The position numbers were made by a program, and so were the translations under genes. A model generated the notes under the pieces. The model was not told the DNA's origin. It was given only the letters and a program-made list of their open reading frames with translations, and searched no databases. Source: Giesbergeria sp. (GTDB taxonomy: Bacteria; Pseudomonadota; Gammaproteobacteria; Burkholderiales; Burkholderiaceae_C). Taken from it: a stretch of DNA of 47,067 nt. Shown one piece after another: positions 20,738 through 30,334 of the stretch. The stretch spans positions 1 through 47,067 of the forward strand of contig JAGNYI010000023.1 in assembly GCA_017985015.1 (NCBI GenBank). The letters run 5' to 3'. How positions within the stretch are numbered: position 1 is the first letter of the stretch; every line of letters starts with the position of its first letter.

Positions 20738-21745
20738 TCACGGCGCTTGCAGTCCGCCAGCCACCAGCGCGTCCTGCATGTCCTGCGGCAAGGGAGCGCT
20801 GAAGGCCAGTAGCTTCCCAGTCACAGGATGCTGAAATTCCAGGCGTTGGGCGTGCAGCGCCTGGCGCTCCAAGCCCAGAGCCGGTGCGCCTCCATACAAG
20901 GTATCGCCCACGAGCGGCAGACCGATATGTGCCATGTGCACCCGAATCTGGTGTGTTCTCCCAGTGTGCAGTGTGCAGCGCACCAGACAATGGGCCGGCG
21001 CTTGCTGCAAGAGATGGATGTCAGTACGTGCCAGCTTGCCCGCCTGCCGCGCAAGATCGACTGCGGCCATGCGCAGGCGGTTGCGTGGATCGCGCCCGAT
21101 CGCAGCGTCCACGGTGCGATCCACCGGTCCGCTCCAATGCCCCCAAGCAATAGCCATATATTGGCGATGGACCTCACGCTTACCGATCATCTCAACCAGG
21201 GCATCCATAGCAGAGCGCGTGCGGGCAACAACCATCAAACCGCTGGTGTCCTTGTCGAGTCGATGCACGATGCCCGCTCTGGGTACTTGGGCCGCATGAG
21301 CATCCCGGCCCAGCAAACCGTTGAGCAACGTGCCACTCCAGTTGCCGGGTGCAGGGTGCACTACCAGGCCTGCAGGTTTGTTGACCACGAGCAAATGGGC
21401 GTCTTCGTACGCCACGTCGAGCGCCATGACCTCGGCTCGAAAAGCTTGGCTTTCTTGCGTGGGACGCATCTCCAGCTCAATGCGGTCGCCCACCTTTACG
21501 CGCTGTGCGGGTTTGAGCACCGCCTGCCCATTCAGACGCGCGGCACCTGCAGCCAAAAGCTGCTGCAAATAGGAACGAGAAAATTCAGGTACGCACAGAA
21601 CCAAGGCACGGTCGAGGCGCTCTCCGTGCTGATCGGCGTCGATCACCAAGGATCGAAGTTCGCCCTCGGACTGCGGCGCGTCAGCATCCTCGGACTCCAC
21701 CTCGCCCATCGGTAACAATCCAGGCGCGCGCGCCGATGCGTCCAT
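20738..21745 (-). CDS. RluD-like 23S rRNA pseudouridine synthase
   Basis: This 335-residue RluA-family pseudouridine synthase is most like RluD, which modifies U1911/1915/1917 in helix 69 of 23S rRNA. An N-terminal S4 domain ([20 protein letters not shown]) is followed by [18 protein letters not shown]. The catalytic motif [20 protein letters not shown] carries the active-site Asp, and [20 protein letters not shown] comes after it. The ATG at 21745 lies 4 nt after the nlpD stop, suggesting coupling. RluC- or RluA-like specificity cannot be excluded. In other species rpoS, not a pseudouridine synthase, usually follows nlpD. Confidence 0.85.
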   Translation of the reverse strand: MDASARAPGLLPMGEVESEDADAPQSEGELRSLVIDADQHGERLDRALVLCVPEFSRSYLQQLLAAGAARLNGQAVLKPAQRVKVGDRIELEMRPTQESQAFRAEVMALDVAYEDAHLLVVNKPAGLVVHPAPGNWSGTLLNGLLGRDAHAAQVPRAGIVHRLDKDTSGLMVVARTRSAMDALVEMIGKREVHRQYMAIAWGHWSGPVDRTVDAAIGRDPRNRLRMAAVDLARQAGKLARTDIHLLQQAPAHCLVRCTLHTGRTHQIRVHMAHIGLPLVGDTLYGGAPALGLERQALHAQRLEFQHPVTGKLLAFSAPLPQDMQDALVAGGLQAP

Positions 21746-21749
21746 GCGC

Positions 21750-22625
21750 TCAGCGTCCCGGCAAATAGCGAGCTGGATCGACAGGTTTTCCCTGGCGGCG
21801 AATCTCAAAATGCAATTTCACACGGTCAGAATCCGTGTTGCCCATTTCAGCAATCTTCTGGCCGCGGCGAACCGTCTGGTCTTCTTTGACCAGCAGCGTA
21901 CGGTTGTGGGCATAGGCGGTTAAAAACACATTGCTGTGTTTGAGGATGATGAGGTTTCCGTAGCCGCGCAAGCCAGCCCCGGCGTAAACGACCCGCCCGT
22001 CGGCCGCAGCAACAATGGCATCGCCGCTTTTGCCGGCAATATCGAGACCCTTGTTGCGCGCCTCATCGAAACCAGCCAGCAAGCTGCCGGTAGCAGGCCA
22101 GATGAAGGCCGTGCCATCCTCGGCAGTAGCGGGAGACGCATGGCTTGCCACCTGCGCGCCCTCCGCAGCCGCTGGCGCTTCCGTGGGAGCCGCTGGCGCT
22201 GCGCCAGCCACCACTGGCGCCACCGAAGGTGCGGCAACAGGACGGGTGACCACGCCGGGTGTGGCTTGGGCCACCGCGGCAGCCTGCGGGGGGGCCACGC
22301 GCAACACCTGCCCCACCTCGATCAGATTGGGGTTGTCAATTTGGTTCCATCGGGCAATGTCTTTCCAGCTCTGCCCGGTATCGAGGCCGATACGGATCAG
22401 CGTGTCGCCCGGTTTGACCGTATAGGTACCGGCACCGCCAGAATTGTCTGCCTGAGGCGCCTTGACGACCGTTGCCGGCGCAGCCTCAGGATTCGATGCA
22501 GAGCCAGCTGCTGCCGTGCCCCGATCCACTACGGGAGCACGTGTCATTCGGGTACCGCACCCGCCAAGGGCCAGCCCGGCAAGCAACAGGGAAATCCCTA
22601 AAACACGAACGCGCGAAACCTGCAT
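21750..22625 (-). CDS. nlpD: NlpD-like murein hydrolase activator lipoprotein
   Basis: NlpD activates periplasmic amidases (AmiC) during septal peptidoglycan splitting. The 291-residue precursor has a signal peptide with lipobox LGGC (Cys about 23) and one LysM domain (YTVKPGDTLIRIGLDTG). An Ala/Pro-rich linker leads to a LytM/M23 domain. The LytM domain has NKGLDIAGKSGD and VKLHFEIRRQGKPVDP. The zinc-ligand histidines of active M23 peptidases are missing (Asn-Lys replaces His-x-Gly), as in E. coli NlpD, so it is an activator and not an enzyme. The ATG at 22625 has AAGGAAA upstream. pcm lies 11 bp before it. Confidence 0.93.
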   Translation of the reverse strand: MQVSRVRVLGISLLLAGLALGGCGTRMTRAPVVDRGTAAAGSASNPEAAPATVVKAPQADNSGGAGTYTVKPGDTLIRIGLDTGQSWKDIARWNQIDNPNLIEVGQVLRVAPPQAAAVAQATPGVVTRPVAAPSVAPVVAGAAPAAPTEAPAAAEGAQVASHASPATAEDGTAFIWPATGSLLAGFDEARNKGLDIAGKSGDAIVAAADGRVVYAGAGLRGYGNLIILKHSNVFLTAYAHNRTLLVKEDQTVRRGQKIAEMGNTDSDRVKLHFEIRRQGKPVDPARYLPGR

Positions 22626-22636
22626 ATGTATTTCCT

Positions 22637-23413
22637 TCAGCCAATGCCCGATTTTAGAGGCACGAAATGGACCGACTCGAGGAGGCACTGTGTGAAGCCT
22701 TGGGAAGAGCGGTCAATCACCAGCAGCGCTTGGCTGCCTGATGCATCGGCCACAGGAGCGACCAAGCGTCCGCCGACGGCAAGTTGTTCGCACCAGGCCG
22801 TCGGCACGGCCGCTCCGCCAGCCGCCGCGAGAATGCCTGCATACGGCGCGCCACTCGCAAACCCCAACATGCCGTCGCCAAAGATCAAATGCACGTTGGG
22901 AAGGCGCAACGGGCGCAAATTGGCACGGGCACGCTCGTGCAGACCACGAAGTCGCTCGATGGTGTAGACCTCGCGGGCTACTCTGGCCAGCACCGCCGCC
23001 TGGTAGCCACAGCCGGTACCGATTTCCAGCACCCGGCCCAAGCCATCGGTGCGCGCGCCGGGCGCTGCCAACAACAGCTCAATCATCCGGGCAACGACGC
23101 TGGGCTTGGAGATCGTCTGGCCAAACCCGATCGGCAAACTGGTGTCCTCATACGCCTGGTTGGCCAAGCCGGAATCGACGAAACAGTGCCGCTCTACCGC
23201 GCCCATGGCCTGCAACACCGGTTCCGACGAGATCCCGCCCGCAGAGAGTCGCCGCAGCATACTGCCGCGCACCGCAGATGAATCGAGGCCCAAGCCGGCC
23301 GGAGCCGCAGATGCGGTCCATGCGCCGGTGCTGCGCGTCGCCGTTGCGGGCGAAATTTGTGTTGGCTGCGCCGTGCCGATACGTGCAGGAAAGCCGGGAC
23401 GCCTAGGTGTCAA
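22637..23413 (-). CDS. pcm: Protein-L-isoaspartate O-methyltransferase
   Basis: Pcm repairs age-damaged proteins by methylating L-isoaspartyl residues with SAM. The conserved part contains [18 protein letters not shown], the SAM motif [18 protein letters not shown] and [14 protein letters not shown]. The C-terminus FVPLKSGIG is typical. The length is 258, against about 208 for E. coli Pcm. The extra roughly 50 N-terminal residues are Ala/Thr/Pro-rich. I chose the TTG at 23413 because it overlaps the surE stop as TTGA and has GGAGG 4 nt upstream. The frame stays open to 23602 with no better signal. surE-pcm-nlpD is a classic order. Confidence 0.92.
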   Translation of the reverse strand: MTPRRPGFPARIGTAQPTQISPATATRSTGAWTASAAPAGLGLDSSAVRGSMLRRLSAGGISSEPVLQAMGAVERHCFVDSGLANQAYEDTSLPIGFGQTISKPSVVARMIELLLAAPGARTDGLGRVLEIGTGCGYQAAVLARVAREVYTIERLRGLHERARANLRPLRLPNVHLIFGDGMLGFASGAPYAGILAAAGGAAVPTAWCEQLAVGGRLVAPVADASGSQALLVIDRSSQGFTQCLLESVHFVPLKSGIG

Positions 23414-24201
23414 GCAGCCTCCGCAATATCCGGCTCGTGCGGCGGATTGCCCCACTGTGCAGCGCTTTGAGCCCAATAGCGAAGATGATCGTGATCGGTC
23501 AGGTCCACTTTCAGGGGCGTCAAGGACACATGCCCCTGCGAAGTGGCGTGAAAATCGGTCCCCTCCGTATCGTCCTTGGCCGCTCCCGCGCTCCCGATCC
23601 AATACATGGCCTCGCCACGCGGACTCTCCTGAACAATGACGCGCTCCGCAGCGTGTCGCCGCCCCAGGCGACAGATTTTCAAAGGCCGCATCGCCTCCAG
23701 CGGCAAATTCGGAATATTCACGTTCAGGAGCCAGGGCGACTCGCCCATCAGGCTGCGCGCGCTCATTTGCGACACGATTTCGGCGGCCTTGCTGGCAGCC
23801 GCATCAATTTCCCCCCAGCCTTTGTCCACTTGCGAGAAGGCGATGGCGGGGATGCCAAAGAGGTAGCCTTCCATGGCGGCGCCCACGGTGCCCGAGTAAA
23901 TGGTGTCATCGCCCATGTTGGCGCCATTGTTGATGCCCGAGACAATCAGATCGGGGCGGTAGTCCAACAAGCCTGTGAGCGCGATGTGTACGCAATCGGC
24001 GGGTGTGCCGTTGATGTAGCGAAACCCATTGGGCGCCGTCTGGACATACAGGGGCGAATGCAGCGTCAGGGCATTCGATTTCGCACTGTTGTTGTGCTCA
24101 GGCGCCACCACTTCCACCTGCGCCACGCGCGACAGGGCCGCGTGCAACGCGACGATGCCGGGAGCCTGGTAGCCGTCGTCGTTGGATATAAGAATCTTCA
24201 T
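23410..24201 (-). CDS. surE: 5'/3'-nucleotidase SurE
   Basis: SurE is a metal-dependent survival-phase phosphatase that cleaves nucleoside monophosphates and short polyphosphate. The 263-residue protein starts [19 protein letters not shown] with the metal-binding Asp-Asp pair. It continues with [15 protein letters not shown] and [29 protein letters not shown], the family signature. The ATG at 24201 gives the standard N-terminus. A 16-codon open extension upstream overlaps the divergent promoter region. The gene starts the surE-pcm-nlpD-rluD run, and its promoter should lie in the 134 bp gap shared with the divergent oxidoreductase gene. Confidence 0.96.
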   Translation of the reverse strand: MKILISNDDGYQAPGIVALHAALSRVAQVEVVAPEHNNSAKSNALTLHSPLYVQTAPNGFRYINGTPADCVHIALTGLLDYRPDLIVSGINNGANMGDDTIYSGTVGAAMEGYLFGIPAIAFSQVDKGWGEIDAAASKAAEIVSQMSARSLMGESPWLLNVNIPNLPLEAMRPLKICRLGRRHAAERVIVQESPRGEAMYWIGSAGAAKDDTEGTDFHATSQGHVSLTPLKVDLTDHDHLRYWAQSAAQWGNPPHEPDIAEAA

Positions 24202-24335
24202 ACTGCTCACGATCGATAGGCAATTGTAGGCCGCGCGGTCATCGGCCAAACGCTTGAACCAGAGGTCTCTCTTGAGACATCCACAGGCGGGAAGCCCCCC
24301 CTATCATCCGCGCTTACCCAGATTGGAGACACCAC

Positions 24336-25310
24336 ATGCACGCATGGCTATGCACTGAACCCACCGGCGTCGAAGCACTGAAATGGACCGAACTTCCTAC
24401 TCCGGCACCGGGTCCTGGAGAAGTACTGATCAAGATTGAAGCCGCCAGCCTCAATTTTCCCGACCTCTTGATTGTTCAGAACAAATACCAGATGAAGCCG
24501 GCACTGCCATTTGTACCGGGTTCGGAATATGCCGGCGTGGTAGAGGCGGTGGGACCTGGTGTGACGCACCTCTCGCCCGGGCAAAGCGTGGCTTGCCTCT
24601 CCGGAACGGGAGGTTTCGGTACCCACACCCTGGCACCAGCGGCCCTGTGCATGCCGCTGCCCAAAGGCTTCCCCGCAGTGGATGCCGCAGCGTTCATCAT
24701 GATTTATGCGACTTCCTGGCATGCCTTGGTCGATCGCGCAATGCTCAAAGAGGGCGAGACGGTTCTGGTTCTGGGCGCAGCCGGCGGCGTAGGCACTGCG
24801 GCTATCCAGATTGCCAAGGCCATGGGCGCCAAAGTGATTGCTGCCGCCTCGACCGACGAAAAATGCGCGCTGTGCCAGTCCCTCGGGGCCGACGCCACCA
24901 TCAACTACAGCACCCACGACCTACGCGAGGCCATCAAACAGGCGACGGGCGGCAAAGGGCCGGATGTGATCTATGACCCGGTGGGTGGCGAGTTCGCCGA
25001 ACCGGCGTTCCGTTCAATCGCCTGGCGCGGCCGCTACCTGGTGGTGGGGTTCGCGTCCGGCCCCATCCCCGCCCTGCCGCTCAACCTGCCTTTGCTCAAG
25101 GGAGCATCCATCGTCGGAGTCTTCTGGGGCGAGTTTGCCAAGCGCGAGCCCAAGGCCAACGCCGCCATGATGGCGCAATTGGCAAGCTGGTACGCGCAAG
25201 GGCGAATCAAACCGGTGATCGATCGCGCGATGCCGATGGCCGATCTGCCCGCTGCCTTTGCACGCATGGGTTCGCGCGCCGTACAGGGCAAGCTGGTACT
25301 GGTGAACTAG
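24336..25310 (+). CDS. Zinc-free NADPH:quinone oxidoreductase (Qor-like)
   Basis: This 324-residue medium-chain dehydrogenase/reductase belongs to the quinone oxidoreductase group, which lacks the structural and catalytic zinc of alcohol dehydrogenases. The N-terminal GroES-like fold includes PGPGEVLIKIEAASLNFPD and PFVPGSEYAGVVEAVGPGV. The NADPH site has the sequence LGAAGGVGTAAIQIAKAMGA, and VIYDPVGGEFAEPAFRSIA follows. It probably reduces quinones or enoyl substrates with NADPH. The ATG at 24336 has a GGAGA sequence 6-7 nt upstream. It is divergent from surE and 85 bp ahead of a diguanylate cyclase gene on the same strand. Confidence 0.9.
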   Translation: MHAWLCTEPTGVEALKWTELPTPAPGPGEVLIKIEAASLNFPDLLIVQNKYQMKPALPFVPGSEYAGVVEAVGPGVTHLSPGQSVACLSGTGGFGTHTLAPAALCMPLPKGFPAVDAAAFIMIYATSWHALVDRAMLKEGETVLVLGAAGGVGTAAIQIAKAMGAKVIAAASTDEKCALCQSLGADATINYSTHDLREAIKQATGGKGPDVIYDPVGGEFAEPAFRSIAWRGRYLVVGFASGPIPALPLNLPLLKGASIVGVFWGEFAKREPKANAAMMAQLASWYAQGRIKPVIDRAMPMADLPAAFARMGSRAVQGKLVLVN

Positions 25311-25395
25311 TTTCGGGCGACGGAGGTCCTTACATGGGCGTCCCAAGCCGTGTCACACTCCAACGTCTTGTCTTTGACACCTGTCGTGGTGGACC

Positions 25396-26922
25396 ATGGC
25401 TGAAAGAACTCCCTCGGACATCGCGCGCGAAACCCTCAAGCAGCTGGCCGTCCGGCGATTGGCGCCAACGCCGGAAAATTTTTCCCAGATTTACGACGAA
25501 ATCTCGGGCTCGCGCAGCCCGCCTGTGTTCCCTGAAGGGCCGCTGCGCCAGATTTTGCGCGTCGTGCCCGGCCAGACGCCGGTGCAGCGCCGTCTGCTCG
25601 ACCAGTTTGAAAAGGCTGTGACGGCCCATGACTGGAGTGCGATCCAGGCGGTGGTGGTGGGTTACGCCAAACTCGGGCTCAGCGGGGCGGTAGTTGCCGA
25701 GCCAGACGCGCTCACGCCTCCAGCCGCCGTGCTACCCGACGAGTTGGCCGAGCAGATTGCGCGGCTGGTAGAAAACACACTGACCGGCCTGAGCTCCGAC
25801 GATGCCCGCCTGCATTTGCTCGGCACGCAATTGCTGCAATTTCTGCGTTCTCCCGCGCCGCCGGCGAGCACGCTGCAACTCATGCTCGCCAATTTCAGCT
25901 TTCGGCTCTCGTTTGCTGCGGAGGACCAGGCCGCAGTTCGCGCCCTGTTGCTTGAATTGCTGAACATGGTGTTTCAGAACATGGTCGCGCTGAGCCTGGA
26001 CGACCGATGGCTGTCCGGCCAGACGCAGGCCCTGGTCGATGCGACAGCGCAGCCGCTGACGCTCAGGCGGTTGGACGATGTGCAGCGGCGCCTGAAGGAT
26101 GTGATTTTCAAACAGACCGAGGCCAAGGAGCGCATGGTTGAGGCACAAGAGCAGATGAAAGAAATGCTCAGCGTCTTCATCGCACGCCTGGGCGCCATCA
26201 CCCAATCGAGTGACAGCTTTCACACCACCATCGAACAGTGCGCTGCACAGATCGCGCGCGCCACCACACTGGACGAGATCACGCCCGTACTCCAGCAGGT
26301 GATGGGCGCCACGCGTTCCATGGCGCTGGACAGCCGCGTGGCCCACGAAGAACTGAACGAACTGCGCCAGCGCGCGCAGGAAAAACAGGAAGAACTGGTT
26401 CGTCTGCAGCAGTCGCTCGACCATGTCAGCCAGCAGGCGCGCCACGATTCGCTGACGGGCTCGCTCAATCGCAAAGGGCTCGACGAAGTGATGGGACGTG
26501 AGATTTCACGCTCGCGCCGCGCCGAGAATCCGCTCTGCGTGGCTTTGCTGGACGTGGACAATTTCAAACAGATCAATGACCGACTCGGCCACGCCACGGG
26601 CGACGCGGCCTTGGTTCACCTGGCTGAAGTGGTGCGCACCGTCATGCGCCCGCAGGACATGCTTGCCCGCTACGGGGGCGAAGAATTCGTCATCGTGCTT
26701 CCCGACACCGGGCTCGCTGCGGGCGTCGAAGCCATGCAGCGCCTGCAGCGCGAGCTGACAAAAAACTTTTTCCTTAAAGACAACGAAAAACTCCTCATCA
26801 CCTTCAGCGCAGGCGTCGCGCAGATGGCAGCCAGCGAAGACAGCCAGGACACCATCAACCGGGCAGACCAAGCGATGTACCTTGCCAAACGCCAAGGCAA
26901 GAACCGCGTCGTTGCCGCCTGA
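25396..26922 (+). CDS. Soluble GGDEF diguanylate cyclase
   Basis: This 508-residue cytoplasmic protein probably makes cyclic di-GMP. The C-terminal GGDEF domain (about 345-505) contains the active-site GGEEF at 427-431. A complete inhibitory I-site RPQD (418-421) lies exactly five residues before it, so product inhibition is likely. Other conserved parts are HDSLTGSLNRKGL, DVDNFKQINDRLGHATGDAA and RADQAMYLAKRQGKNR. A coiled coil (about 320-345) precedes it. The N-terminal 300 residues have no known sensor domain that I recognise. They begin with a conserved-looking ARETLKQLAVRRLAPTPENF segment. No membrane helix is visible. It is followed after 21 bp by the phoD-like gene. Confidence 0.88.
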   Translation: MAERTPSDIARETLKQLAVRRLAPTPENFSQIYDEISGSRSPPVFPEGPLRQILRVVPGQTPVQRRLLDQFEKAVTAHDWSAIQAVVVGYAKLGLSGAVVAEPDALTPPAAVLPDELAEQIARLVENTLTGLSSDDARLHLLGTQLLQFLRSPAPPASTLQLMLANFSFRLSFAAEDQAAVRALLLELLNMVFQNMVALSLDDRWLSGQTQALVDATAQPLTLRRLDDVQRRLKDVIFKQTEAKERMVEAQEQMKEMLSVFIARLGAITQSSDSFHTTIEQCAAQIARATTLDEITPVLQQVMGATRSMALDSRVAHEELNELRQRAQEKQEELVRLQQSLDHVSQQARHDSLTGSLNRKGLDEVMGREISRSRRAENPLCVALLDVDNFKQINDRLGHATGDAALVHLAEVVRTVMRPQDMLARYGGEEFVIVLPDTGLAAGVEAMQRLQRELTKNFFLKDNEKLLITFSAGVAQMAASEDSQDTINRADQAMYLAKRQGKNRVVAA

Positions 26923-26943
26923 GACGTCCTGGAGCACTGCTTG

Positions 26944-28491
26944 ATGGACCGGCGGCGCTTTCTGGCCCTCGCAGCACATGCGTCTGCCGCTGGCACGCTA
27001 GCGCGTTCGGCCTTTGGCGCCGCCCCTTTGCACCACGACCCCTTTGGTCTCGGCGTGGCCAGCGGGGACCCGGCGCCTGATGGCTTCGTGCTGTGGACGA
27101 GGCTCCTCGCGTTGGACGACCCACTGCCTGCTACTGCGCTTCCCGTGCGCTGGGAGGTCGCCGAAGACGCTGCTTTTCGCCGCATCGTGCAGCGCGGCTC
27201 CAGTTTGGCTCGGCCCGAGCTTGCGCACAGCGTGCATATCGAGGTGGCCGGTCTGGCACCTGGGCGCTGGTACCACTACCGCTTCACCCACGGGCAGGCG
27301 GTCAGCCGCGTTGGCCGGGCCCGCACAGCGCCAGGTTTGAATGAGCTGCCCCCACACCTGCGCCTTGCCTTTGCCTCATGCCAGCGCTGGGAACACGGCC
27401 ATTACGCCGCTTGGGGCCATGTGGCCAACGACGCCCCAGACCTGGTTCTGTTCTTGGGCGACTACATCTACGAATACGCTACACCCACGGACACCACGGG
27501 CTTGGCGCGCACCCACACGCTGCTCCATGCCCGCAGCCTGGACGATTTCCGCGATCGCTACGCACTGCACAAAAGCGACCCGCAGCTGCAGGTGGCCCAC
27601 GCGGCCTGCCCCTGGGCCGTCACCTGGGACGACCACGAAGTCCAGAACGACTATGCGGGAGACACCGGCCATGACAGCAGCACAGCGTTTTCTGCGCTGC
27701 GCAGCGCCGGGTTTCAGGCGTTCTATGAACACATGCCGCTGGGCGCCGCCAGGCTCGCGGGGCCGGGCTTTGCCGCGCTGCAGCTCTACAGACGTCTTGC
27801 CTGGGGCCAACTCGCCCAACTGCATGTCCTCGATGGCCGCCAATACCGCCACCGACAGGCCTGCCGCCGTGCCGACGCATCCGGCGCTGGCGCCGTGCAG
27901 GCTAGGCAATGCGCAGAGCTTGAACAGCCCACGCGCAGTTTTCTGGGCGGCGCACAGGAGCACTGGCTGGATGCGGGTCTGGCGCAGGATGCTGAGCGCG
28001 GCGCGCGCTGGAGCGTTCTCGCTCAGCAGACGCTGTTCTCACCGCGCCACTACCCTTCTGGCATCCAGTCCACCGACACCTGGGACGGCTACCCCGCAGC
28101 GCGCGAGCGCCTGACGGCCAGCATCGAGCGGCACACGCCGGCAAGAACAGTGGTGCTGGGGGGAGACATTCACCAGAACTACGTCTGCCGGGTGCCCAAA
28201 AAGGCGCAAGAGTTGGATGGGCCGGCGGTAGCGAGCGAGTTTTGCGGCACCTCGATTTCTTCGCGCTCGGGAACCACGCAGGAAAAGCTTGACGCCATCG
28301 TCCGGCGCAACCCGCACGTGCTGCTGGCGCGCTGCGGCGAGCGCGGCTACGGCATCGCAGACATTACGCCCAAGCTCTGGACCACCCGCCTGCAGGTGGT
28401 GCAGGACCCGATGCGGATGGACAGCGCCGTCCACACGCTGGCGCGTTTTGTGGTCGAACCAGGCCATCCCGGGCCCATTCGAGAGGCATAG
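26944..28491 (+). CDS. PhoD-like Tat-exported alkaline phosphatase/phosphodiesterase
   Basis: This 515-residue protein resembles PhoD, a calcium- and iron-dependent secreted phosphatase or phosphodiesterase. The N-terminus DRRRFLALAAHASAAGTLA is a twin-arginine signal, so export is folded and through Tat. An Fn3-like N-terminal domain (LGVASGDPAPDGFVLWTRL) is followed by the metallophosphatase core with LGDYIYEYATP, WDDHEVQND and GGDIHQNYV metal-binding motifs. I chose the ATG at 26944 over the preceding TTG, since GGAG sits at a good distance. It is probably co-transcribed with the diguanylate cyclase 21 bp upstream. The substrate (phosphomono- or diester) is unknown. Confidence 0.88.
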   Translation: MDRRRFLALAAHASAAGTLARSAFGAAPLHHDPFGLGVASGDPAPDGFVLWTRLLALDDPLPATALPVRWEVAEDAAFRRIVQRGSSLARPELAHSVHIEVAGLAPGRWYHYRFTHGQAVSRVGRARTAPGLNELPPHLRLAFASCQRWEHGHYAAWGHVANDAPDLVLFLGDYIYEYATPTDTTGLARTHTLLHARSLDDFRDRYALHKSDPQLQVAHAACPWAVTWDDHEVQNDYAGDTGHDSSTAFSALRSAGFQAFYEHMPLGAARLAGPGFAALQLYRRLAWGQLAQLHVLDGRQYRHRQACRRADASGAGAVQARQCAELEQPTRSFLGGAQEHWLDAGLAQDAERGARWSVLAQQTLFSPRHYPSGIQSTDTWDGYPAARERLTASIERHTPARTVVLGGDIHQNYVCRVPKKAQELDGPAVASEFCGTSISSRSGTTQEKLDAIVRRNPHVLLARCGERGYGIADITPKLWTTRLQVVQDPMRMDSAVHTLARFVVEPGHPGPIREA

Positions 28492-28512
28492 ATCGCGCCA
28501 ATGGACTATATA

Positions 28513-28557
28513 AATGATAGCTACTAATGCTTGCTGAATAAGCGCTAGAGCCTAAAA
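28513..28557 (-). repeat. Intergenic AGCGCT/AGCTAT repeat element, copy 2
   Basis: The plus strand reads TGATAGCTACTAATGC, then TTGCTGAATAAGCGCTAGAG. It is the reverse-orientation counterpart of the elements at 1341-1388 and 40445-40494. It lies in the 117 bp convergent gap between the phoD-like gene and the acyl-CoA ligase. GCTTgctgaatAAGC gives a short stem, and A/T-rich flanks could make it a weak bidirectional terminator. Confidence 0.6.
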
Positions 28558-28608
28558 ACACTTAAATTTTTCGCTTCTCTGTTCTGCACTAGCAAACAGG
28601 TTGAGACG

Positions 28609-30255
28609 TCACACGTCAATGGCCACCGTCGACCCAGCCTGCTTGCGCAGTTCGAACTTCTGGATTTTCCCGGTGCTGGTCTTGGGCAGTTCGCCAAATA
28701 CCACCGCACGCGGCACCTTGAACCCCGCCAGATGCTGCTTGCAGTGCGCCACGATGTCTTCGGGCGTGGTCTGCGCGCCCGCCTTCAGCTCAACGAATGC
28801 ACAAGGCGTTTCGCCCCATTTCGGATCGGGCCGCGCCACGACGGCGGCAGCCAGCACGTCGGGGTGGCGGTACAGCACATCTTCCACCTCGATGGACGAG
28901 ATGTTCTCGCCGCCCGAGATGATGATGTCCTTGCTGCGGTCCTTGATCTTGATGTAGCCGTCAGGGTATTGCACCGCCAGGTCACCGCTGTGGAACCAGC
29001 CGCCGGCAAAGGCTTCTTCGGTGGCCTTGGGGTTCTTGAGATACCCCTTCATGGCGATGTTGCCCTTGAACATGATCTCGCCCATGGTTTCGCCATCCTG
29101 CGGCACGGGCTGCATCGTCTCCGGGTCCAGCACACGCACGTCGCGCTCCAGGTGGTAGCGCACGCCCTGGCGGGCGTTGAGTCGGGCGCGCTCACCGATG
29201 TCTAGCTCGTCCCAAGCTGCATGCTTGGCGCATACCGTCGCGGGGCCGTACACCTCCGTCAGGCCATAGACGTGCGTCAGGTCAAAGCCCATCTTTTCCA
29301 TGCCTTCGATCATCGAGGCCGGCGGCGCCGCCCCCGCCACCATGGCCTTGATGCCCGCAGGTACGCCCGCCTTCATGGCGGCGGAAGCGTTGACCAGCAG
29401 GCCGTGCACGATGGGGGCGCCGCAATAGTGCGTGACGCCGTGCTCGCGCATGGCATCAAAAATGGCCTGTGCATCCACGCGGCGCAGGCAGACGTTCACG
29501 CCGGCACGCGCCGCCACGGTCCACGGAAAGCACCAGCCGTTGCAATGGAACATGGGCAGCGTCCACAGGTAGACCGCATGCTTGGGCATGTCCCACTCCA
29601 GCACGTTGCTGATGGCATTGGCCGCCGCGCCGCGGTGGTGGTAGACGACGCCCTTGGGGTTGCCCGTGGTGCCGCTGGTGTAGTTCAGCGCAATGGCGTC
29701 CCATTCGTCGCCCGGCAGTTCCCAGGCGAAATGTGGGTCGCCTGCGGCAAGGAAACTCTCGTAGTCGGTTCCGCCCAGCGGGTGCGCAGCCGGTCCGTAC
29801 AGCGCGTCCTGCACCTCGATCAGGATGAGCGGCTGCTTTGAGCTGCGCAGCGCCAGCGCCTTGGCGAGTACGCCCGTGAATTCCGGATCCACGATCACCG
29901 CCTTGGCTTCGCCATGGTCGAGCATGAAGGCGATGGTCTCCGGGTCGAGCCGCGTGTTGAGCGCGTTGAGCACGGCCCCGGCCATGGGCACACCGAAATG
30001 CGCTTCCACCATCGGCGGCGTATTGGGCAGCAGCACCGCCACCGTATCGTTCTTGCCGATGCCCTGCCTTTGCAGGCTGCTGGCGAACTGGCGGCAGCGC
30101 GCGTAGGTCTGTGCCCAGGTCTGGCGCAGGCTGCCGTGCACGATGGCAAGCCGGTCTGGGTAGACCTCGGCACTTCGTTCCAGAAAGCCGAGTGGCGAGA
30201 GCGGAGCGAAATTGGCAGGGGTGCGCGGCAAATGCTGGTCGAATACGGATGTCAT
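28609..30255 (-). CDS. AMP-dependent acyl-CoA synthetase (fatty acid type)
   Basis: This 548-residue enzyme of the ANL superfamily activates a carboxylic acid with ATP to an acyl-adenylate and then to the CoA thioester. The P-loop-like motif A5 is LNYTSGTTGNPKGVVYHHRG. The A8 region reads FHSGDLAVQYPDGYIKIKDR, and then SKDIIISGGENISSIEVED. The C-terminal lysine sits in KTSTGKIQKFELR. The family position suggests a medium/long-chain fatty acid or aromatic acid ligase, but the substrate is not readable. I chose the ATG at 30255 since a GGGGG stretch precedes it. Upstream open codons run into the neighbouring gene's end. Confidence 0.88.
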   Translation of the reverse strand: MTSVFDQHLPRTPANFAPLSPLGFLERSAEVYPDRLAIVHGSLRQTWAQTYARCRQFASSLQRQGIGKNDTVAVLLPNTPPMVEAHFGVPMAGAVLNALNTRLDPETIAFMLDHGEAKAVIVDPEFTGVLAKALALRSSKQPLILIEVQDALYGPAAHPLGGTDYESFLAAGDPHFAWELPGDEWDAIALNYTSGTTGNPKGVVYHHRGAAANAISNVLEWDMPKHAVYLWTLPMFHCNGWCFPWTVAARAGVNVCLRRVDAQAIFDAMREHGVTHYCGAPIVHGLLVNASAAMKAGVPAGIKAMVAGAAPPASMIEGMEKMGFDLTHVYGLTEVYGPATVCAKHAAWDELDIGERARLNARQGVRYHLERDVRVLDPETMQPVPQDGETMGEIMFKGNIAMKGYLKNPKATEEAFAGGWFHSGDLAVQYPDGYIKIKDRSKDIIISGGENISSIEVEDVLYRHPDVLAAAVVARPDPKWGETPCAFVELKAGAQTTPEDIVAHCKQHLAGFKVPRAVVFGELPKTSTGKIQKFELRKQAGSTVAIDV

Positions 30256-30334
30256 GGAACCCCCGGTGAAAGTTGGTGAAAAAGTGCCAAGCGCATAAGG
30301 CTCAATCACAGCATGCCCGGCTTGCGCCGTGCTG

